Assembly (NCBI GenBank): GCA_947378965.1
Contig: CANCMG010000010.1
Span: 1-62,702 of the forward strand
Source: Alcaligenaceae bacterium
GTDB taxonomy: Bacteria > Pseudomonadota > Gammaproteobacteria > Burkholderiales > Burkholderiaceae_B
Reading direction: 5' to 3'
DNA: 62,702 nt
Below the pieces are notes generated by a model. It made no database searches. It saw only the letters and a list, made by a program, of their open reading frames with translations, and was not told where the DNA came from. Both the position numbers and the translations under genes were made by a program. Each line of letters opens with the position of its first letter. The first letter of the stretch is position 1. This document shows, one piece after another, positions 38,297 through 47,599 of this stretch.

Positions 38297-39508
38297 TCAC
38301 ACCACGCCTGCGTGACGAAGCTGTTCAATTTCTTTCTCTGACTTACCTAACAGGGTCCGTAACACTTCCTCGGTGTGTTCTCCTAGCAACGGCGCGGCTT
38401 TAATTGGAGGCGCAGGGGTACCTTGCATGCGAGGCACAACACCCGGCATTTTTAGCGGTCCCATGCGGGGGTGTTCAACTGTCACAATCGACTCCCGAGC
38501 AATATAGTGGGGGTCGCTCAACATTTCAGACACGTTGTAGATCAACGAGTGCGGCTGTTGCGCTAATTCGAGGCGCGCACATACCTGCTCCGCAGTTTGA
38601 GAACGAATCCATTGTCCAACAATCTGATTGATTTCAACCAGGCGCTCAGCTCGCGCATCATGTATGGCAAAGCGTTCATCCGTAATCAAATCTTCACGTT
38701 GCATAGCACGACATAATCTTGCGAATAACGCATCACTTGAGACAGTAATCACGACAAAACGACCATCTGAGGTTTCAAAGTGATCTCCAGGTGACGCATT
38801 GCGATTAAGATTACCCGTACGTTCACGCGAGACCCCTAAGCTATCAAAGGCAGTCACCATTGAATCAGTCAGCCGCAGCATTGATTCATACATAGCAATA
38901 TCTAGATGCTGTCCTTCGCCATTGCTCGCATCTCGGTGATAGAGTGCCATCATGATCGAGAACGCCGCAAACACACCCGTACCATAATCGGCGATCGGAA
39001 TCCCGGGACGGACAGGCGGGCGATCAGGAAAACCAGTTGTATTTAACAAGCCAGAAAAGGCCTGTGCGATGCGGTCGTAGGCCGGGCGCTCTGAATAAGG
39101 GCCATTTTGGCCATATCCCGAAACACTCGCCATCACCAACTTGGGATTGAGCTCTTTCAACACCTCATAGGACAACCCCCACTTAGCCATCGTGCCCGGA
39201 CGAAAATTTTCAATCAACACATCAGCATGGATGACTAGTTCTTTTAATACTTGCTTACCTTCGGTCAAGTGCAAATCAAGACAAACGGACTGTTTGTTTC
39301 TGGCCTCGACATTCCACCATAAGCTCTCACCCTTTACGTAGGGCCCGATGTGACGCATCGGATCGCCCGTCTGAGGCTGTTCGATTTTTATGACCTCTGC
39401 ACCGAAATCGGCTAGTAGCGTACCCGTAAACGGGCCAGCCACCATGGTGCCGAGCTCAAGCACTCTGATGCCCGCGAGTGGACCTTTAGACAAATTACCC
39501 ATCGGCAC
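38297..39508 (-). CDS. CaiB/BaiF-family CoA transferase (class III)
   Basis: Transfers CoA between acyl-CoA and a carboxylic acid. 403 residues with the family's GIRVLELGTMVAGPFTGTLLADFGAEVIKIE start, RNKQSVCLDLHLTEGK, the ADVLIENFRPGTMAKWGLSY block, and HLDIAMYESM with the catalytic-aspartate region. It is the first gene of the minus-strand catabolic operon (CoA transferase, amidohydrolase, thiolase, DUF35, then Bug), and its product may activate the imported acid. Divergent from the LysR gene. Confidence 0.92.
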   Translation of the reverse strand: MPMGNLSKGPLAGIRVLELGTMVAGPFTGTLLADFGAEVIKIEQPQTGDPMRHIGPYVKGESLWWNVEARNKQSVCLDLHLTEGKQVLKELVIHADVLIENFRPGTMAKWGLSYEVLKELNPKLVMASVSGYGQNGPYSERPAYDRIAQAFSGLLNTTGFPDRPPVRPGIPIADYGTGVFAAFSIMMALYHRDASNGEGQHLDIAMYESMLRLTDSMVTAFDSLGVSRERTGNLNRNASPGDHFETSDGRFVVITVSSDALFARLCRAMQREDLITDERFAIHDARAERLVEINQIVGQWIRSQTAEQVCARLELAQQPHSLIYNVSEMLSDPHYIARESIVTVEHPRMGPLKMPGVVPRMQGTPAPPIKAAPLLGEHTEEVLRTLLGKSEKEIEQLRHAGVV

Positions 39509-39622
39509 AGCCCTTTTGTCAAAATCCCTAGACCCTTGCCTGCAAGAGTTGCCCGCTACGCTAGGTTTTGTTTTTATCAGACAGACTTACGATAATCAGT
39601 AATGCATAACTGAAATGCTAAC

Positions 39623-39636
39623 TTGATATATATCAA
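39623..39636. promoter_or_regulatory. 14-bp palindrome in the CaiB-LysR intergenic region
   Basis: TTGATATATATCAA is a perfect palindrome, placed 115 bases from the CoA-transferase start and about 175 from the LysR start. It resembles an operator half-site pair for a dimeric regulator; the adjacent LysR protein is the obvious candidate. The gap (39509-39812) otherwise holds only the second palindrome. Confidence 0.55.
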
Positions 39637-39651
39637 ATTGCACGTTCTTTT

Positions 39652-39670
39652 TTCGCTGCACTGCAGCGAA
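39652..39670. promoter_or_regulatory. 19-bp inverted repeat in the CaiB-LysR intergenic region
   Basis: TTCGCTGCA (39652-39660), one central C, and TGCAGCGAA (39662-39670) form a perfect inverted repeat just 15 bases from the first palindrome. It may be an operator; as RNA it would be a hairpin with almost no loop, so a DNA site is more likely. Confidence 0.55.
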
Positions 39671-39812
39671 CATCAACGTATCTAGCCTAGATCACATCAA
39701 AGATATTGCGCGGCCAATGCAAAGTCACCCTCAACAAAGGCACCATCGTTAAAAACTGAGCCCTGCAGAATTTGAGGGTGTTACAGTTCTGCTTCAGCTA
39801 TTTTTTAAACTT

Positions 39813-40757
39813 ATGTCTCAATTAAAAAAAAACGAACGCAGTCAAATTGCGACCATTGCAAGTCGGGCGCTGATCGACACGCGCCGTTTATTTTATTTTT
39901 TTCACGTCGCCAAAATGGGGAGCTTCAGCGCCGCTGAAACTTTGCTTGACGTTGCGCAATCAGCCCTAAGCCGGCAAATACAGCAACTAGAAATTGATTT
40001 GGATGCGCAACTGCTCGACAGAACAGGACGAGGCGTCGCGCTGACAGCTGTTGGCGAAGTGTTGTTCAAACACGCTGGCAACATAATCGATGAAATGGCG
40101 AACGCGCTTAAAGCAGTCGAAATCGCCAAAACACGACCGACCGGTCAAATCAGCATCGCGGGTTCATCGATCGTCATGTCTCGCTACATGCCAGAAATTC
40201 TTAGACGCTTCTTAAAAATCTACCCTGATTTTCAAGTGACCGCGATTCAAGCCTCGACGGGCGAAGTCTATCAACAACTCGTAGACGGGCACGTCGACGT
40301 AGCTGTGATCTTGAATATTCCTAATTCATCCAAGCTCGCATCCCGACGCTTAATGACAGAGTCCATGATTTTGGTTGCTCGAAAAGAACACGCAATCGCA
40401 GCCAAGTCGTATGTCACACCAAAAGATCTGACAGAGCTTGAACTGATATTACCCGCCTCTCGGCATGGCTTGCGTGAAGTCATTGATCTTTACTGCGAAC
40501 AAAATGGAATCAAGCTCTCGGCGCAAATTCAGGTAGACAGCGTGCCGTTAATTAAGGCGTTAGTCGCAGAGACACGATCTTGTGCCATCATGCCACAGTC
40601 ATCTTTTCACGACGAGTTCGACAAGAACGTTTTTATCGCTATACCTTTAAGGCCGACCTTTACACGCACACTGTACGCTGCGAGCTTGAGCGAGCGCGCC
40701 AAACTACCTCACATCGTCACACTGACAAAGTGCATTGTTGCCGCGATCAAGGCTTGA
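39813..40757 (+). CDS. LysR-type transcriptional regulator
   Basis: A 314-residue LysR regulator. The winged helix-turn-helix occupies about residues 25-85 (FFHVAKMGSFSAAETLLDVAQSALSRQIQQLE), followed by the linker helix and an effector-binding domain (GQISIAGSSIVMSRYMPEI onward). The N-terminal extension of about 22 residues before the helix-turn-helix is a little longer than usual. It is divergent from the CoA-transferase operon, which it likely controls through the palindromes between them; it could also act on the downstream flavoprotein cluster. Confidence 0.92.
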   Translation: MSQLKKNERSQIATIASRALIDTRRLFYFFHVAKMGSFSAAETLLDVAQSALSRQIQQLEIDLDAQLLDRTGRGVALTAVGEVLFKHAGNIIDEMANALKAVEIAKTRPTGQISIAGSSIVMSRYMPEILRRFLKIYPDFQVTAIQASTGEVYQQLVDGHVDVAVILNIPNSSKLASRRLMTESMILVARKEHAIAAKSYVTPKDLTELELILPASRHGLREVIDLYCEQNGIKLSAQIQVDSVPLIKALVAETRSCAIMPQSSFHDEFDKNVFIAIPLRPTFTRTLYAASLSERAKLPHIVTLTKCIVAAIKA

Positions 40758-40789
40758 ACAACACTACCCAAGGAAATTAAGTCACGAAC

Positions 40790-41075
40790 AGTCCGCGGTT
40801 TGCAAGGTGCTGCTACTGATTCTGTTGGCCTGGGTGCTTCCTGAGCGGATGCTAAGCTCGACCTTGAGTTACGACTCGCTCAGCGGCTCAATGCTACGGT
40901 TCATGGTCACAGAGCCCCTGCTACGCCGTCGAGCGCTTTATCACGCTTGCCAATTCAGCGCCTTTAGCTTGTTTTGGACAACAGTGCCTCTGCTGCTTGC
41001 GAGCCCTCTATTTAAGCTCTCTTAGGGCGGGATCGCATTATTCGCGTTAGCAGGGGACTCAGGAGCAATCTAGAA
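40790..41075 (+). pseudogene. Fragment of an MFS transporter gene
   Basis: One frame reads LLLILLAWVLPER, TEPLLRRRALYHACQFSAFS, LFWTTVPLLLASP, then a TAG at 41023-41025, then GGIALFALAG in the same frame. This is the pattern at the middle of drug-resistance-type MFS transporters; the stop probably arose from a CAG codon. Both ends of the gene are missing. 41076-41277 holds no recognisable gene besides the flavoprotein ribosome-binding site. Confidence 0.6.
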
Positions 41076-41277
41076 AGCGCGGCGATTGCCCCGTCTTCTC
41101 GAATATTTCGGAAAAAATTTGTTGCTATGAAAACCACTATTGGGTTAGAAAGGAACAGAAAACTAAGTTAGGCCGCATAAGCATAGAGAACAGGCACAAA
41201 GACGAGTGTCAGAAGCTTGCGCCGGCTTAGTTTGTCGCCAAACGCTTTTTGGCTGACTGGGCATCAGGAGACTAGCT

Positions 41278-42747
41278 GTGAAAGACGGATCAAAACTACA
41301 TACATACGATGTAGTTGTTGTAGGCTGTGGCGTTGCAGGGCTCAGTGCTGCTGTGGCAGCAGCAGAGGCCGGGGCCAAAGTCGCAGTGTTAGAGCGGTCG
41401 ACTTACGAAGAGCGAGGGGGAAACACCCGCTACACCGAGGCGACTTTACGCATGAAAAACGAGCAAGAGGTTTCAACCGATTTTGAAACGCTCTTGGTTG
41501 AAAACAGTGGCTACTACATTCAGCCTGATTTTCAGGCAGCAACAGTTTTAGATTACGAAAACTGGCCAGCCTTAGTTCGCTCATTACCCTTTACCGATCC
41601 TGAGTTGATCTCGTGGTTTGTTGACTCGGTACCGGACGTCATTGCCTGGCTGAAACAGCGTGGTATTCAATTTGGCAGCACGGGCTTTTATGGCCTGATC
41701 CCGCGACCCTCTCCTCGGATTGCGATTGTGGGTGGCGGTCTACAGCTTGTTGAAACCTTGACACCCTTTGCAGAAAAACTTGGCGTTGATTTTTTCTATC
41801 AACATACAGCCAGAGATCTGTTGCAATCTGATACAGGTGCAATCAATGGGCTTGTGGCGACCATGCTAGACAATACTCCTGTCACGTTTGAGAGTAGTGC
41901 TGTGATTTTGGCAAGTGGTGGCTTTCAAGGTAATCCAGAAATGGTGGTTCGTTATATTGGCGCAAAGGGTCGTTTTCTGCGGCCTATATCTAGGGGCGGT
42001 TACTACAATAAGGGCGAAGGTATTGAAATGGGGTTGCGCATCGGTGCTGCGCCGTCAGGCGATTTTGCCGAATATCATGGCCAGCCGATTGACCCTAGAT
42101 CAAGTGCCTCTGAGCCCTTGGTGATGGTGTATCCCTATGGAGTATTGGTAAACCGACAAGGTCTGCGCTTTTTAGATGAAGCGCCTGGTCCGATCGACTC
42201 GAATTACGAAGAGGCCGTCAGGATAGTTGCCGAGCAAAAAAAAGGCATCGCGTTTTGCATACTTGATGACAAAATTAATAGCATCAACAATTGGCGTCGC
42301 ACGGTTCGTACGGATCAACCTCCTGAAACGGCACCTGATATAAAAACGCTTGGTGAGCGTCTTGGGTTTGATGGCGTTGCTGCTCAGAAGACGATCGATG
42401 AATACAATCGTTGTTGTCGCGACGGCGTGTTCAATCCTGAGACCATGGATGGTTTATCGACCGTTGGCTTGACCCCACCAAAATCAAACTATGCAGTGCC
42501 CATAGACAAGCCGCCTTACCACGCGTATCCGATTACTTCGGCCAATACGTTTACCTTTGGTGGCTTGAAGATTAATACCAACGCGCAAGTTGTTTCTCAG
42601 GCGGGCAGCGTTTTGTCAGGTCTATACGCTGCCGGCGAGACAGCTGGTATTTATTACGGACGCTACCCGGGTGCGACTTCAGTGCTGCGTGGGGCAGTAT
42701 TTGGCCGTCGTGCCGGAGAGCACGCAGCAAACGTCGCCAAGGGTTGA
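41278..42747 (+). CDS. FAD-dependent oxidoreductase, tricarballylate dehydrogenase (TcuA)-like
   Basis: A flavoprotein of the fumarate reductase/succinate dehydrogenase family, 489 residues. The dinucleotide-binding motif VGCGVAGLSAAVAAAEAGAK is at about residues 13-32, followed by YEERGGNTRYTEA, as in TcuA and related soluble dehydrogenases. The C-terminus has GGLKINTNAQV and GLYAAGETAGIYYGRYPGA, the FAD-closing block. The GTG start is preceded by CAGGAG. The next genes are a Bug receptor and MmgE/PrpD, suggesting uptake and oxidation of a tricarboxylate-like acid. Confidence 0.88.
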   Translation: MKDGSKLHTYDVVVVGCGVAGLSAAVAAAEAGAKVAVLERSTYEERGGNTRYTEATLRMKNEQEVSTDFETLLVENSGYYIQPDFQAATVLDYENWPALVRSLPFTDPELISWFVDSVPDVIAWLKQRGIQFGSTGFYGLIPRPSPRIAIVGGGLQLVETLTPFAEKLGVDFFYQHTARDLLQSDTGAINGLVATMLDNTPVTFESSAVILASGGFQGNPEMVVRYIGAKGRFLRPISRGGYYNKGEGIEMGLRIGAAPSGDFAEYHGQPIDPRSSASEPLVMVYPYGVLVNRQGLRFLDEAPGPIDSNYEEAVRIVAEQKKGIAFCILDDKINSINNWRRTVRTDQPPETAPDIKTLGERLGFDGVAAQKTIDEYNRCCRDGVFNPETMDGLSTVGLTPPKSNYAVPIDKPPYHAYPITSANTFTFGGLKINTNAQVVSQAGSVLSGLYAAGETAGIYYGRYPGATSVLRGAVFGRRAGEHAANVAKG

Positions 42748-42799
42748 GTTGCGATTTAGGACGCTCGCCTTATTCAAAATAATAATTAGGGGATTTCAG

Positions 42800-43777
42800 G
42801 TGAAAAATTTATCGACGTTGAAGTGCTTGGTGGTTACGATTTGTAGTTTGCTTGCTACGGCTTCGCAGGCTCAAAATTATCCGCAAAATCCGATCAAAAT
42901 TATTGTTCCCTACAGTGCGGGTGGCCCGACCGATGCGGCGGCTCGAATTTTTGCTGAACGTCTGGCCGAAAAACTACGGCAACCGGTGATTATTCAAACA
43001 TTATTGGGAGGCGGCGGTTTAGTTGGCACAGAGGTGGCAGCACGAGCGGCCCCAGACGGTTACACCTTATATTTTGGTGCCAACTCGATGGCTATTTATC
43101 CCTTTGTCAAACCAGCCGAAAGTTCGATCAACTTTCAGGCGACCGATTTTGCAGCGATCGGCGGAATCGCGACCTCAGCCCATGTTTTGCTGGCATCAAA
43201 AAATTCTGGCATTACCTCGATGAGTGACTTGGTACAAAAGGCAAAAACAGCAAACGAGGCAGTGTCTTATGGTTCGGCCGGTGCCGGTGGCTCGACACAT
43301 TTGCCGTTAGCCTTTTTTGAAAAAGATGCTGGCATCAAACTCTTGCATGTCCCGTACAAAGGTGCAGCACCCGCTTTTGTTGACTTGCTCGCGAGTCGGA
43401 TTGACTTATCGACCCCGGGGTATTCGGCAGCTTTAAATGAGCCAATACAAAGCGGAAAAGTGATTGCACTTGCGGTGACATCCGACAAACGCTTGCCCTT
43501 CTTGGCAAACGTACCAACCTGGGCTGAGTCAGGCTATCCCAATATGGTTTTTCCGATCTGGTATGCACTGTTTGGGCCTAAAGGGACGCCGCCGTTCGTT
43601 GTCGAGCGCTTGAGCCAAGAGATGAAAGCAATGTCTGCTGAACCAGACTATGTCAAAAAACTCGCCGCTCAGGGCAACGTCGCTGAATTTGTGCCTCCGA
43701 AAGAACTGGATGAATTACTTGCCCGACAAACGGTCGAGATGGGCAAACGTATCGGGGCTCTCAATTTAAAGTTTTAA
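42800..43777 (+). CDS. Bug/TctC-family periplasmic receptor (2)
   Basis: 325 residues; I start at the GTG at 42800 (preceded by AGGGGA), which gives a clean signal peptide KNLSTLKCLVVTICSLLATASQAQ. Mature motifs IKIIVPYSAGGPTDAAARIF and GGGGLVGTEVAARAAPDGYT are canonical, with the aspartate of the ligand loop (TDAA). It lies between the TcuA-like flavoprotein and the MmgE/PrpD protein and probably delivers their substrate. No permease is adjacent. Confidence 0.9.
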   Translation: MKNLSTLKCLVVTICSLLATASQAQNYPQNPIKIIVPYSAGGPTDAAARIFAERLAEKLRQPVIIQTLLGGGGLVGTEVAARAAPDGYTLYFGANSMAIYPFVKPAESSINFQATDFAAIGGIATSAHVLLASKNSGITSMSDLVQKAKTANEAVSYGSAGAGGSTHLPLAFFEKDAGIKLLHVPYKGAAPAFVDLLASRIDLSTPGYSAALNEPIQSGKVIALAVTSDKRLPFLANVPTWAESGYPNMVFPIWYALFGPKGTPPFVVERLSQEMKAMSAEPDYVKKLAAQGNVAEFVPPKELDELLARQTVEMGKRIGALNLKF

Positions 43778-43893
43778 CTGTTTGCCTGCAGCATGAACAC
43801 CCGTCTTGCGTGTGAGACGCCACTTTAGTTTGCTGTGTCGTCACACGCGGGCCTGTATTTTCTTGTGCGCTCTCGTCATCACTGGAAATTCAT

Positions 43894-45222
43894 ATGTCTG
43901 TTGAGTTATTAGCATTAGGCGAGTTTGTGGCCGCCACAGAATGGAACGACGCAAAGCCTGAACAGAGAGAAATTGTTGATCAAAGTATCCGAGCGTCTCT
44001 GTTGTGTTGCCTGCTGGGTATTGAGCGCGAACGATCGACCTGGCCTTATTTTTTTAATGAAGAAGGCTTGCACCAAGGTCAACAACATACGAGTCGAATG
44101 CTGAGTGCAGTATTCGCGCCTCTAGACGGGATCGGTTGTTTAGCCACCTTGGGTGGCGCTGCTGATTTAGATCCAATGGATCCTGGGCCTTCGCACACCC
44201 CTTTACCAGCGACCTTAGCGGCCTGTTTCGCAGCAAAATTAGTCCACGCGACGGGTTCAAACAAGGCAAGCGATCAGGAGCTCATTGGAGCCGGTGTGTT
44301 AGCAGGCCTTGAGGCGAGTTGGCGGATTCGACGTGCGATCACCGGTGCCCGTCCTGGACTAGGGTTTCACAGCCCTGGCGTGTACGGAACAATCGCTGCT
44401 GCCGCCGCGTCCTCGAGAGTGTTGGGTCTGAGCCCACTTCAGTGCACTCAGGCGATGGCGCTGGCCTTAACCCGAGCTTCGGGCTTGGCCACGAACAGCG
44501 CCGCTTCAATGGTTGGCATGACGCATTTTGGCTGGGGAACTTTTCATGGTGTCGAAGCGGCCTTGCTCGCAGCCAATGACTGGTCTGCCTCGAATGATCT
44601 GTTTCGTGCGTTGTCAACTTTGTATGGTGAGGGTAAGGTTGATCTAACACGCATGAAACTGGATGACGGCCATTACGATGCACCCAGTGGGCTGGTTTTC
44701 AAGCACTACCCCTGCAACATCTACACCAACCTTGTTGTGCAAATGCTCGCAACGGTCAACACAGCGCCTGTCGATAAAATCGAGGTACGTATGCCGTGGA
44801 TTCCGCATTTGGACTGTCCAGCACCCAAGGATGTGCGCCAGGCGCGTAATAGCTTGCAGGCCGTGGCTGCAATCGCGGGCGCCGGCGGCACTTCGTACAG
44901 TGCGTTTTCTGGCCCCAGTGGTGCGTGGCAACCTTCGCCCGAAGTCGCTCGCTTGCTTCCGAATATCGTTTTAGAAATGGATAAAGACGCGCCCACCAAA
45001 CTGAGTGAAGCAAAAATAGCTGTGCGGGCCTGGCATGCAGAAAAATTAGTGCTTGACACGCACGGAGCGATGCTCGACCTCAAAGGCTGGGGACGCGATC
45101 ATGCTGCAAGCCTCTTGGCAGGATTAGCGCAGCAAGAAGGACTTGAAGCGTTATACGATCAAAGTTATTCAAATGGCTATGCTCATCTAAAAAATCGCAT
45201 GTCATTTTTTCAATCAAAATAG
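43894..45222 (+). CDS. MmgE/PrpD-family protein (1)
   Basis: A 442-residue protein of the MmgE/PrpD family, which includes 2-methylcitrate dehydratase, cis-aconitate decarboxylase and iminodisuccinate epimerase. Recognisable blocks: SIRASLLCCLLGIERERSTWP, DLDPMDPGPSHTPLPATLAACFAAK (variant of the conserved DF-D motif), GFHSPGVYGTIAAAAASSR and MTHFGWGTFHGVEAALLA. The lyase or epimerase substrate cannot be told. Its stop is immediately followed by the scar of a VOC-Bug cassette. Confidence 0.83.
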   Translation: MSVELLALGEFVAATEWNDAKPEQREIVDQSIRASLLCCLLGIERERSTWPYFFNEEGLHQGQQHTSRMLSAVFAPLDGIGCLATLGGAADLDPMDPGPSHTPLPATLAACFAAKLVHATGSNKASDQELIGAGVLAGLEASWRIRRAITGARPGLGFHSPGVYGTIAAAAASSRVLGLSPLQCTQAMALALTRASGLATNSAASMVGMTHFGWGTFHGVEAALLAANDWSASNDLFRALSTLYGEGKVDLTRMKLDDGHYDAPSGLVFKHYPCNIYTNLVVQMLATVNTAPVDKIEVRMPWIPHLDCPAPKDVRQARNSLQAVAAIAGAGGTSYSAFSGPSGAWQPSPEVARLLPNIVLEMDKDAPTKLSEAKIAVRAWHAEKLVLDTHGAMLDLKGWGRDHAASLLAGLAQQEGLEALYDQSYSNGYAHLKNRMSFFQSK

Positions 45223-45295
45223 GAGCCCAGACATGACTCGCATCAACCACATCGCCATTAAAGTCGATTCAAGACTGCTGATGTGAAAGCTGACT
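45221..45295 (+). pseudogene. Scar of a deleted VOC-Bug cassette
   Basis: Bases 45221-45267 match 51485-51531 (ribosome-binding site and first 12 codons of the VOC gene) with one mismatch (45227). Bases 45271-45295 match 52855-52879, the last codons of the Bug gene that follows VOC, again with one mismatch. About 1.3 kb in between is absent here. The leftover frame encodes MTRINHIAIKVDSRLLM, 17 codons. The rest of the gap to 45420 shows no recognisable gene. Confidence 0.85.
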
Positions 45296-45420
45296 AGGTA
45301 AAACTTCAACTGCGCATTCAGCTGATTTTTCGATTAGTTGATCTAAATAATAAGTTGGACAGGTTAATTTCGCTTGACTAGAGTAGGCATTCATTCTTTT
45401 CACCACGTTTGGTCCTCTTC

Positions 45421-46449
45421 ATGCCTTCATTAAAATCCGCACACCATACCTATCCCGCTGCGCGCAGTGATCGCCGTGACTGCAGTCGTTGGCTGCTCAG
45501 GGTCATGCTGACCCTCGGTTACCTAGCCCCGGCGACTGTCTGTACGCTGGCTGTTGCTGCCGAAACCAAGGCGATCGAAATTGTTGTGCCCTTTCCGCCG
45601 GGTGGCAGCGTCAACCCAGTGGCTCGTCTGCTGCAGCTAGGCATGAAAGACCATTTGAACGCCACAATTGTGGTGGTCAACCAGCCTGGCGCGGGCGGCA
45701 CGCTTGGCACCGCGCGGGTGGCGCGAGCAACCCCTGACGGCTCTCTGCTGGGCCTCACCACCGTGGGCCCACTGACCACACAACCACATTTAACGACACA
45801 GAGTTACGGCGTCGACTCTTTTGAATATATTTGCCGTACGCACTTAACCCCACAAGTGCTGGCGGTGGCTGATAGCTCTCCCTTCAAGTCTGTCAAAGAT
45901 CTAGTGGAGTTCGCTAAAAAGAATCCGGGCAAGGTCGTACTGTCCTCGACGGGCGTTGGTTCACTGCCGCACCTGGCCGCGGTAGAGTTCGCTCAGCTCG
46001 CTGGCTTTGAGTGGTTACATTTGCCGTCTAAGGGTGACTCTGAAGCGGCTCAACTCGCCTTGAGTGGCGAGATCACCGGCTGGGTAGCTGGCGTGCAAAC
46101 CTACGCGCCGTTGACTCCTCGGTTGCGCGCGCTTGGTATTCTTGACACTGAACGCAATCCGGCTCTGCCGGACGTGCCCACGTTTAAGGAGCAAGGCTTT
46201 CCGCTGGTGTCCAATGGCTGGGGCGGCCTGGTGGCTCCTAAGGGGTTACCGCCGGCGGTATTGGCTAGACTGTCTACTGCCTGCTCACATGCCACACAGG
46301 CGCCTGAGTTTATGACGCTTTTACAGACACTGAAGGTGCCGCAGGGCTACCTTGACTCAGCTAATTTTGCCGCCTTCGTGCACGCTGAGAGCGATCGCTA
46401 CAGCCGCCTGATTGGCACTCTAGGGGCAACGCAGGTGAAGTCCAATTGA
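45421..46449 (+). CDS. Bug/TctC-family periplasmic receptor (3)
   Basis: About 342 residues. The N-terminus is long and basic (SDRRDCSRWLLRV) before a hydrophobic segment ending AVAAE, so a start at 45508 is also possible; no good ribosome-binding site supports either. The mature part has IEIVVPFPPGGSVNPVARLL, where the usual TD or AD after GG is replaced by SVN, and GAGGTLGTARVARATPDGS. The ligand loop is thus unusual. It lies within the repeat-bracketed block. Confidence 0.85.
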   Translation: MPSLKSAHHTYPAARSDRRDCSRWLLRVMLTLGYLAPATVCTLAVAAETKAIEIVVPFPPGGSVNPVARLLQLGMKDHLNATIVVVNQPGAGGTLGTARVARATPDGSLLGLTTVGPLTTQPHLTTQSYGVDSFEYICRTHLTPQVLAVADSSPFKSVKDLVEFAKKNPGKVVLSSTGVGSLPHLAAVEFAQLAGFEWLHLPSKGDSEAAQLALSGEITGWVAGVQTYAPLTPRLRALGILDTERNPALPDVPTFKEQGFPLVSNGWGGLVAPKGLPPAVLARLSTACSHATQAPEFMTLLQTLKVPQGYLDSANFAAFVHAESDRYSRLIGTLGATQVKSN

Positions 46450-46612
46450 CAATTCCCCTGACGAGAACGAACTGACGGCCACCTAGTTTGGATACAACCC
46501 AAGGCCAAACGAAAGCACCACAAAAATTCAAAGAGTTCCGGGCATCAGAAATAAAAAAATGGGGCTTTATCATTGCCCGATTAAATATCAAACTCGACTA
46601 AGAGGTATAGGA

Positions 46613-47506
46613 ATGCAAACCAAAGGTAACAACGGACCGCGCTATCGGCATCAAGCGCAAGAGACCAGCGAATATAAGACGATAGGTGTCGATAAGCTGA
46701 CCCCAATCATTGGTGCAGAGATTTCTGGTATTGATTTGTCTAAGCCTTTGGCGCCCGAGCAGCAAAATGAAGTGCATCGCGCCTTGGCTGAAAATCAGGT
46801 GATTTTCTTTAGAGATCAAGACATCACCAAAGAACAACATCTTGCGTTTGGTCGTTTATTTGGCGATTTGCATATTCACCCCGCAGCGCCGCACGTTGAA
46901 GGCCTACCTGCGTTAATGAAAATTCACGCAGACGAAAATTCTCCTCGCGCCAATGGTGAAAGGTGGCACACGGACGTTAGTTGCGATCAAACGCCTCCGA
47001 TGGGTAGTATCTTGCATATCCACACACTCCCACCTCATGGTGGCGATACCCTGTTTGCCAGCATGTATGCTGCCTATGATGCGTTATCAGATCGGATGAA
47101 ACATTACCTAAATGGTATGACCGCGCTTCATGATGGTGAGGCGAATTATCGCGGAACATACAAAAATTTTGGTGTGGTCGATAAACCAAGTTACCCCTAT
47201 GCCGAGCATCCCGTTGTCAGAACGCATCCAGTAACAGGTCGTCAGGCACTCTACGTGAATCGCGGTTTTACGATTCATTTGAACGGCGTACCTAAAGACG
47301 AAAGTGCAGGTGTGTTGCGTTATCTGTACGAACATATTGAAAACCCACTGTTTCAATGTCGCTTTCACTGGAAGAAAAACTCGATTGCCTTTTGGGATAA
47401 CCGCTGTGTCCAGCACAGGGCGATGTGGGATTATTGGCCTCACACGCGAAGTGGGCACCGGGTGACGGTGGCCGGAGATCGCCCTTTCTATCGCCCAAGT
47501 GTGTAG
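46613..47506 (+). CDS. TauD/TfdA-family 2-oxoglutarate-dependent dioxygenase
   Basis: A non-haem iron dioxygenase of 297 residues. The iron-binding HxD is in RWHTDVSCDQTP (about residues 121-132); the distal histidine is in the C-terminal WDNRCVQHRAMWDYWPHTRSGHRV. GAEISGIDLSKPL is the conserved N-terminal block. TauD uses taurine and TfdA chlorophenoxyacetate; the substrate here is unknown. The ATG at 46613 has AGAGG upstream. It follows Bug receptor 3 and precedes the GC-rich ligase. Confidence 0.9.
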   Translation: MQTKGNNGPRYRHQAQETSEYKTIGVDKLTPIIGAEISGIDLSKPLAPEQQNEVHRALAENQVIFFRDQDITKEQHLAFGRLFGDLHIHPAAPHVEGLPALMKIHADENSPRANGERWHTDVSCDQTPPMGSILHIHTLPPHGGDTLFASMYAAYDALSDRMKHYLNGMTALHDGEANYRGTYKNFGVVDKPSYPYAEHPVVRTHPVTGRQALYVNRGFTIHLNGVPKDESAGVLRYLYEHIENPLFQCRFHWKKNSIAFWDNRCVQHRAMWDYWPHTRSGHRVTVAGDRPFYRPSV

Positions 47507-47599
47507 ACGCCGGCCCTCCAACAGCCAGTCATACGCCTACTGCCAAAGGTCTGACTCCTTGATCCACGAGAACGCCCGATAGCAAAGACGAGGATATTC

